Positions 14,555-18,349 of a stretch of 18,349 nt of DNA are shown here, one piece after another; position 1 is the stretch's first letter; each line of letters begins with the position of its first letter. The DNA is from UBA1543 sp964596375 (GTDB taxonomy: Bacteria > Pseudomonadota > Zetaproteobacteria > Mariprofundales > Mariprofundaceae). A program made the translations under genes and the position numbers. A model generated the notes under the pieces. That model saw only the letters and a list, made by a program, of their open reading frames with translations, was not told where the DNA came from and made no database searches. The stretch is from NCBI GenBank assembly GCA_964596375.1, contig CAZQTO010000034.1, positions 1 through 18,349 of the forward strand, given 5' to 3'.

Positions 14555-15880
14555 ATGACTGAACGACAGCAGCGAATTGACTGGCAGTGTATTCTTGATG
14601 AGTTGGCCGAAGAGGTTCCTTCCGCCCGCTTTGATGCCTGGATTCGCCCGGTCCGATCGTCCGTGGAGGGCCGCACCCTGACCCTGTCCGTGCCCAGCCG
14701 GTTTTTTCTGGATAATCTTCGCGATCATCATGAGAATGTGATTCGTAAAAAGGTACAACAACACTTCGGCGACGATGTATTGATTGAGTTCTCAGTGAAT
14801 CCTGAGTTGGCCGTTGAGCCAGTAATAGCAACCAAGCCCGGTGAGTCCCGAAGCGGGCATATCGATGGTTTTATCGATCATCGTTTTACCTTTGCTAATT
14901 TTGTGGTTGGCCCAAGCAATGAATTTTGCCATGCCGCTTGTCGTGCTGTGGCAGAGAATCCCGGATCTATTTATAACCCGCTTTATATCTATGGCGGTGT
15001 TGGCCTTGGTAAAACACATTTAATCAATGCTGTCGCCAATGAATTACTCAATCAAAATCATTTTAAAATTGCCTACCGGACAAGCGAGCGTTTCACAAAC
15101 GAACTAATTTCCGCCATTCGCAACGGCACAACCCAACAATTTCGTGATCGCTACCGTCAGGTGGATGTGCTTATTGTGGATGATGTGCAGTTTATCGCCG
15201 GCAAGGCCAGTACGCAGGAAGAATTCTTTCACACATTTAATGCATTATATGAGATTCAGAAACAAATTATTCTTACCTCAGACCGACCGCCACGAGAAAT
15301 GAACCATTTGCAGGAACGTTTGAAATCACGCTTCGGTTGCGGACTGGTTGCCGATATTCAACCCCCCTCTCTGGAAACCCGTCAGGCCATCCTTAACAGT
15401 AAGGCGGAGCTTGCCGGTATTGAGCTTCCGGATGATGTAACCTCCCTGTTGGCCAGTCGAATCACCAGCAACGTTCGTGAACTGGAAGGGGCGCTAACCC
15501 GTCTAACTGCACACGCCACACTGACCGGCCGAATCATTGATATGGAGTTTGCCCGCCGTGTCTTACGTGATTTACTGCATGAAGAAGTACGCGCGGTCTC
15601 GGTTGAAGATATTCAGAAACATGTGGCCAATTACTACAATATCCGGCTTCAGGACATGCGCTCTAAAAAACGTACGCGCAATGTTGCCTTTCCACGCCAG
15701 GTAGCCATGTATTGTTCCAAACAGCTTACCTCACTCTCTTTACCGGAGATTGGGGAAGCCTTCGGGGGAAGGGATCACACCACAGTTCTTTATGCTGTTC
15801 GAAAAATCGATGAAATGATGAAAGAAAACGAGAGTATGGAGGTTGAGGTTGAGCGCATGATGCAGATACTGCGCAATTAA
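14555..15880 (+). CDS. dnaA: Chromosomal replication initiator protein DnaA
   Basis: A 441-residue AAA+ initiator that binds DnaA boxes and opens oriC. Domain I spans about 1-85, followed by a short domain II linker. The ATPase domain has Walker A GGVGLGKTH (147-155), Walker B LIVDDVQF (206-213), SDRPP, and the sensor II region ITSNVRELEGAL (303-314). Domain IV carries the helix-turn-helix signature GGRDHTTVLYA (404-414). The length is normal and all motifs are intact. No clear Shine-Dalgarno precedes the ATG, which may keep DnaA synthesis low. It is divergent from rpmH and followed by a DnaA-box-containing gap and dnaN. Confidence 0.98.
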   Translation: MTERQQRIDWQCILDELAEEVPSARFDAWIRPVRSSVEGRTLTLSVPSRFFLDNLRDHHENVIRKKVQQHFGDDVLIEFSVNPELAVEPVIATKPGESRSGHIDGFIDHRFTFANFVVGPSNEFCHAACRAVAENPGSIYNPLYIYGGVGLGKTHLINAVANELLNQNHFKIAYRTSERFTNELISAIRNGTTQQFRDRYRQVDVLIVDDVQFIAGKASTQEEFFHTFNALYEIQKQIILTSDRPPREMNHLQERLKSRFGCGLVADIQPPSLETRQAILNSKAELAGIELPDDVTSLLASRITSNVRELEGALTRLTAHATLTGRIIDMEFARRVLRDLLHEEVRAVSVEDIQKHVANYYNIRLQDMRSKKRTRNVAFPRQVAMYCSKQLTSLSLPEIGEAFGGRDHTTVLYAVRKIDEMMKENESMEVEVERMMQILRN

Positions 15881-15924
15881 CTAAACGTACTTGCAAAATG
15901 TTTCTGTATAGTGGCCTAAACACC

Positions 15925-15933
15925 TGTGTATAG
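15925..15933 (-). promoter_or_regulatory. DnaA box, 8 of 9
   Basis: The minus strand reads CTATACACA, one mismatch from the TTATNCACA consensus. It lies 45 bases after the dnaA stop. Confidence 0.55.
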
Positions 15934-16014
15934 ATTGTGGGTTGGTGATATTTTCCGCTGATTGTTTATTCTGGCATGATTCCTGAACATTTTTTCACCC
16001 CCTTCATGCCCGAG

Positions 16015-16023
16015 TCATCCACA
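16015..16023 (+). promoter_or_regulatory. DnaA box, 8 of 9
   Basis: The plus strand reads TCATCCACA, one mismatch from the strong TTATCCACA box. It has the same orientation as the perfect box 54 bases further right. Confidence 0.6.
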
Positions 16024-16076
16024 GCTGGATAGTTATCTAAACAGTTGGAAAGAAAAGAAAAATAAAGTTCTTCACA

Positions 16077-16085
16077 TTATACACA
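16077..16085 (+). promoter_or_regulatory. DnaA box, consensus match
   Basis: TTATACACA matches TTATNCACA at every position. It follows the A/T-rich tract that starts near 16049 and precedes a second A/T-rich stretch near the dnaN start. Confidence 0.7.
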
Positions 16086-16147
16086 GGCCCTATGATGATG
16101 ACGAAATATTTGATATAAAACGGCTTTATAAAAAAAGGAGAACCTTC

Positions 16148-17248
16148 ATGCACGTTTTACTCTCCCGTCAGGATATGTTGCAGGCAGTGCAGCGTTGTCA
16201 AAATATTGTTGAGCGGCGGCACACCATTCCTATCTTGTCGAATATTCTTTTGCATGCAGATGATAATACCTTGTATTTTTCTGCTACCGATCTTGAGGTT
16301 GGTATTCTTACCAGTACTTCGGCCACGGTTAAAAGCCCGGGAAGTGTTACCGTATCAGCACGGAAGCTCTTTGAGGTTATTAAGGAGCTGGATGTAAATA
16401 CCGATGTTGAACTGGAAGTTGCCGATGGATTTATTGCTTTAAAGAGCGGTCGTTCCCGATTCCGTCTGGCAACACTGGCTGCCGAAGAATTTCCTGAAAT
16501 GCAGCGTGATGAAGAGGGAATAAATATTGAGCTGGATGGCGCCGATCTGGCTGCGATGATTGCCGCAACCAGCTTTGCCATGTCCAGCGATGAAACCAGA
16601 AAATATCTCACCGGTACATTGTTCGAGGTTGATAAGCAGGGAAACCTTTGCCTGGCTGCAACCGATGGGCATCGCCTGGCTCTGACGCGTGTCCGACTGC
16701 AGCAGAACGCCCGTTCGGGTCAGTGTATTGTGCCGCGCAAGGCCGTGAGCGAGATTCGTAAGTTGAGTGAGGAAGTGCTTGGTCAGGTGACACTGCGTAT
16801 GGGCGACCGCCAGGTTTCATTGTTGGCCGGGGATCATCATCTGAGTTCTAAACTGATCGATGCACGCTTTCCCAATTACGAGGATGTTATTCCGAAGAAC
16901 AACCCTCACGCCGCCGTTGTCGAGCGCCTTGCTCTTGATCAGGTATTGCGGCGCACCATGATTGTCGCCAATGAGTTTACCCATGATGTTCGCTTACAGC
17001 TTAGTGGTGAGGAAATGCAGGTGTCAGCGCATAACACCGAGCAGGAGAAGGCCAATGAATCCATCGCCATTGAATATAGTGGCCCGGATATCGAAATAGG
17101 TTTCAATGCCCGTTATATAAGGGATGTCCTTGGCGCTTTGAAGAGCGATAGCGTGACCTTAAGCCTGAAGGACGGGCTTTCACCTGTGCTCATCAAACAA
17201 GATCTGGATTCGGCAGAGCATTATGTGATTATGCCGATGCGAATCTGA
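16148..17248 (+). CDS. dnaN: DNA polymerase III beta subunit (sliding clamp)
   Basis: A 366-residue ring-forming clamp that tethers DNA polymerase III to DNA and organises repair factors. It has the usual three clamp-fold domains and family segments such as the early RHTIPILSNILL (22-33), LAATDGHRLAL near the middle and the terminal YVIMPMRI. The length equals that of E. coli DnaN (366). GGAG lies 8 bases before the ATG. It follows the presumed oriC and precedes recF by 25 bases, probably one transcription unit with recF. Confidence 0.98.
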   Translation: MHVLLSRQDMLQAVQRCQNIVERRHTIPILSNILLHADDNTLYFSATDLEVGILTSTSATVKSPGSVTVSARKLFEVIKELDVNTDVELEVADGFIALKSGRSRFRLATLAAEEFPEMQRDEEGINIELDGADLAAMIAATSFAMSSDETRKYLTGTLFEVDKQGNLCLAATDGHRLALTRVRLQQNARSGQCIVPRKAVSEIRKLSEEVLGQVTLRMGDRQVSLLAGDHHLSSKLIDARFPNYEDVIPKNNPHAAVVERLALDQVLRRTMIVANEFTHDVRLQLSGEEMQVSAHNTEQEKANESIAIEYSGPDIEIGFNARYIRDVLGALKSDSVTLSLKDGLSPVLIKQDLDSAEHYVIMPMRI

Positions 17249-17273
17249 TATTACCGTCAGGGAAACATCAGGC

Positions 17274-18349
17274 ATGAACGGATCCGTGCTGCTTCTGGGA
17301 GAGGTTCGTGCTGAAAATCTTCGCTGTCATGAGCAGGTTACCTGGCAGTGTGAGGCAGGCGTTAATCTGTTAACCGGCGAAAACGGAAGCGGTAAAACAA
17401 GCTTGCTGGAAGCTGTGTTTCTTATGGGGCACGGCCGCTCATTTCGTCAGGCGCGTGATCCCTTTCTGGCGCGCCACGGTAGTAAAGGCTTCAATATCCA
17501 CGGTGTCTGGACGCGTTATGGTCCGGTGCATGTGGGGGTAGACGGGGGATCGTCGGGGGTAAAAATTTTCCTGCAGGGGCGCCAGTTGTTGCGGCGTAGC
17601 GATCTGACCGAGTCCCTTCCTGTGCTGGTGGAATCCCCGCAGTCGGCCCGGTTGATGGATGGTATCCCCGCCGAGCGACGGCGTTGGCTGGATCAGATGA
17701 TGTTGCATTGCCGGCCGGATGTCCTGCGTCACTATCAGGCGTATCTGCGTTGTATGATGCAGCGCAGCCGACTGATTCGCCGGCGGGCTCCGGGCAGCGA
17801 GGTTGAGGTTTGGGAGCATCAGATGGTGGTGCACGGTGATGTGTTGGTGCAGGCGCGCAACGAACTCTTAGGGGTCTTGAATCAGGAGCTTGTTGCCGAG
17901 GATCAACTGAGTGAAACCCGGCTAACGCTCAATTTGCAGAGTTCAGCACCCGAAGCAACTGCTGATTGGGTAGTGAAACTGCGCGAGCAGAGGATACAGG
18001 GACAGCACGTGCTGCGTATCGGACCGCACTGCGATCGTTTGCAGATATATTTCGGTAAACAGGACATTCGTGCGGTTGGATCACGCGGCCAGCAAAAACT
18101 TGCCGGCGTTGCCTTGAGGCTGGCGGAATGCCGGCTTAGGATGCAGCATCGTGGGTTGATTCCGGTATTATTGCTGGATGATTGTTTTGAGGCGCTTGAT
18201 CCTTATCGCAGGGAGTGCCTTATTGACCGTTTGCTGGCCCATTCCGGACAGGTATTGATGACTGGCCCCCTGGGGACGACGAGTGGTCGGGATGAAAAAA
18301 TTCACTGTACGGCATTACAGTCCAGACAGAAAAATCAGCTTAAGGGGCA
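17274..18349 (+). CDS. recF: DNA replication and repair protein RecF, cut by window edge
   Basis: The frame is open from ATG 17274 to the right edge, giving 358 codons without a stop. RecF is an SMC-like ATPase that with RecO and RecR loads RecA at gapped DNA. It shows a start NLRCHEQVTW, Walker A LLTGENGSGKTSLLEA (residues 33-48), an ABC-type signature VGSRGQQKLAGVALRLAE, Walker B and D-loop PVLLLDDCFEALD, and QVLMTGP near the end. The usual form of the Walker B region is LLLDDVFSELD, so CFEA is a mild variation. RecF proteins are about 355-375 residues, so very little is missing. AGGGA lies about 10 bases upstream of the start. Confidence 0.94.
   Translation, partial: MNGSVLLLGEVRAENLRCHEQVTWQCEAGVNLLTGENGSGKTSLLEAVFLMGHGRSFRQARDPFLARHGSKGFNIHGVWTRYGPVHVGVDGGSSGVKIFLQGRQLLRRSDLTESLPVLVESPQSARLMDGIPAERRRWLDQMMLHCRPDVLRHYQAYLRCMMQRSRLIRRRAPGSEVEVWEHQMVVHGDVLVQARNELLGVLNQELVAEDQLSETRLTLNLQSSAPEATADWVVKLREQRIQGQHVLRIGPHCDRLQIYFGKQDIRAVGSRGQQKLAGVALRLAECRLRMQHRGLIPVLLLDDCFEALDPYRRECLIDRLLAHSGQVLMTGPLGTTSGRDEKIHCTALQSRQKNQLKG

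Larger units (their letters stand above)
15881..16147. other. Putative replication origin (oriC) between dnaA and dnaN
   Basis: A 267-base non-coding gap with DnaA-box-like sites and A/T-rich tracts. TTATACACA at 16077-16085 matches the TTATNCACA consensus fully. TCATCCACA at 16015-16023 and, on the other strand, TGTGTATAG at 15925-15933 each differ at one position. A weaker TTATCTAAA lies at 16033-16041. A/T-rich stretches at 16049-16068 and 16102-16137 could be the unwinding element. Genes diverge around this area and parS sites are near, as expected. The gap must also contain the dnaN promoter, which I could not place. Confidence 0.75.

Noticed and set aside
16091..16102. ATGATGATGA run beside the A/T-rich part of the presumed oriC as a possible DnaA-trio
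   Set aside because: The repeat unit and polarity do not match the known 3'-(G/A)AT-5' trio pattern.

Overview
The window looks like the replication-origin region of an autotrophic proteobacterium. The best fit is a Zetaproteobacterium (Mariprofundus-like iron oxidiser), but this rests on gene content and family resemblance, not on a database match. The pointers are a class I (bacterial) phosphoribulokinase gene inside the origin cluster, a dusB(nifR3)-ntrB-ntrC block, a chromosomal parABS system, and the classic rpmH-rnpA-yidD-yidC-mnmE and dnaA-dnaN-recF blocks. Coding density is very high. I see no insertion sequences, prophage genes, CRISPR arrays or cargo islands.

Layout. (1) Positions 5-81 hold a tRNA-Pro(CGG), which converges with engB (ribosome assembly GTPase, minus strand). 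(2) Positions 814-4471 form a plus-strand operon: dusB, ntrB and ntrC with overlapping junctions, then slyX. (3) From 14393 leftwards to 4503 nearly everything is on the minus strand. The order of transcription is rpmH, rnpA, yidD, yidC, mnmE, prkB, a terminator, mnmG, rsmG, parA, parB and mtnA. (4) From 14555 rightwards come dnaA, an AT-rich gap of 267 bases with DnaA-box-like sites, dnaN, and recF running off the right edge.

How it fits together. Genes diverge from the rpmH/dnaA interval, with the DnaA-box gap between dnaA and dnaN as the likely oriC. Two palindromic parS sites lie within 9 kb of it. One overlaps the rsmG 3' end just before parA, and the other is inside the first codons of mnmG. 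MnmE and MnmG jointly modify wobble uridines of tRNA, RsmG methylates 16S rRNA, RnpA matures tRNA, and YidC/YidD serve membrane protein insertion. NtrB/NtrC is a nitrogen-control two-component system acting through sigma-54.

The least ordinary points are these. rnpA has no usable ATG, GTG or TTG start for its conserved N-terminus and apparently begins at an ATC behind a hairpin. parS sites are embedded in protein-coding sequence. A Calvin-cycle kinase gene sits between the two partner genes mnmE and mnmG. The methionine-salvage gene mtnA is translationally coupled to parB. I found no clearly new multi-gene system; most of the window is a conserved housekeeping region.
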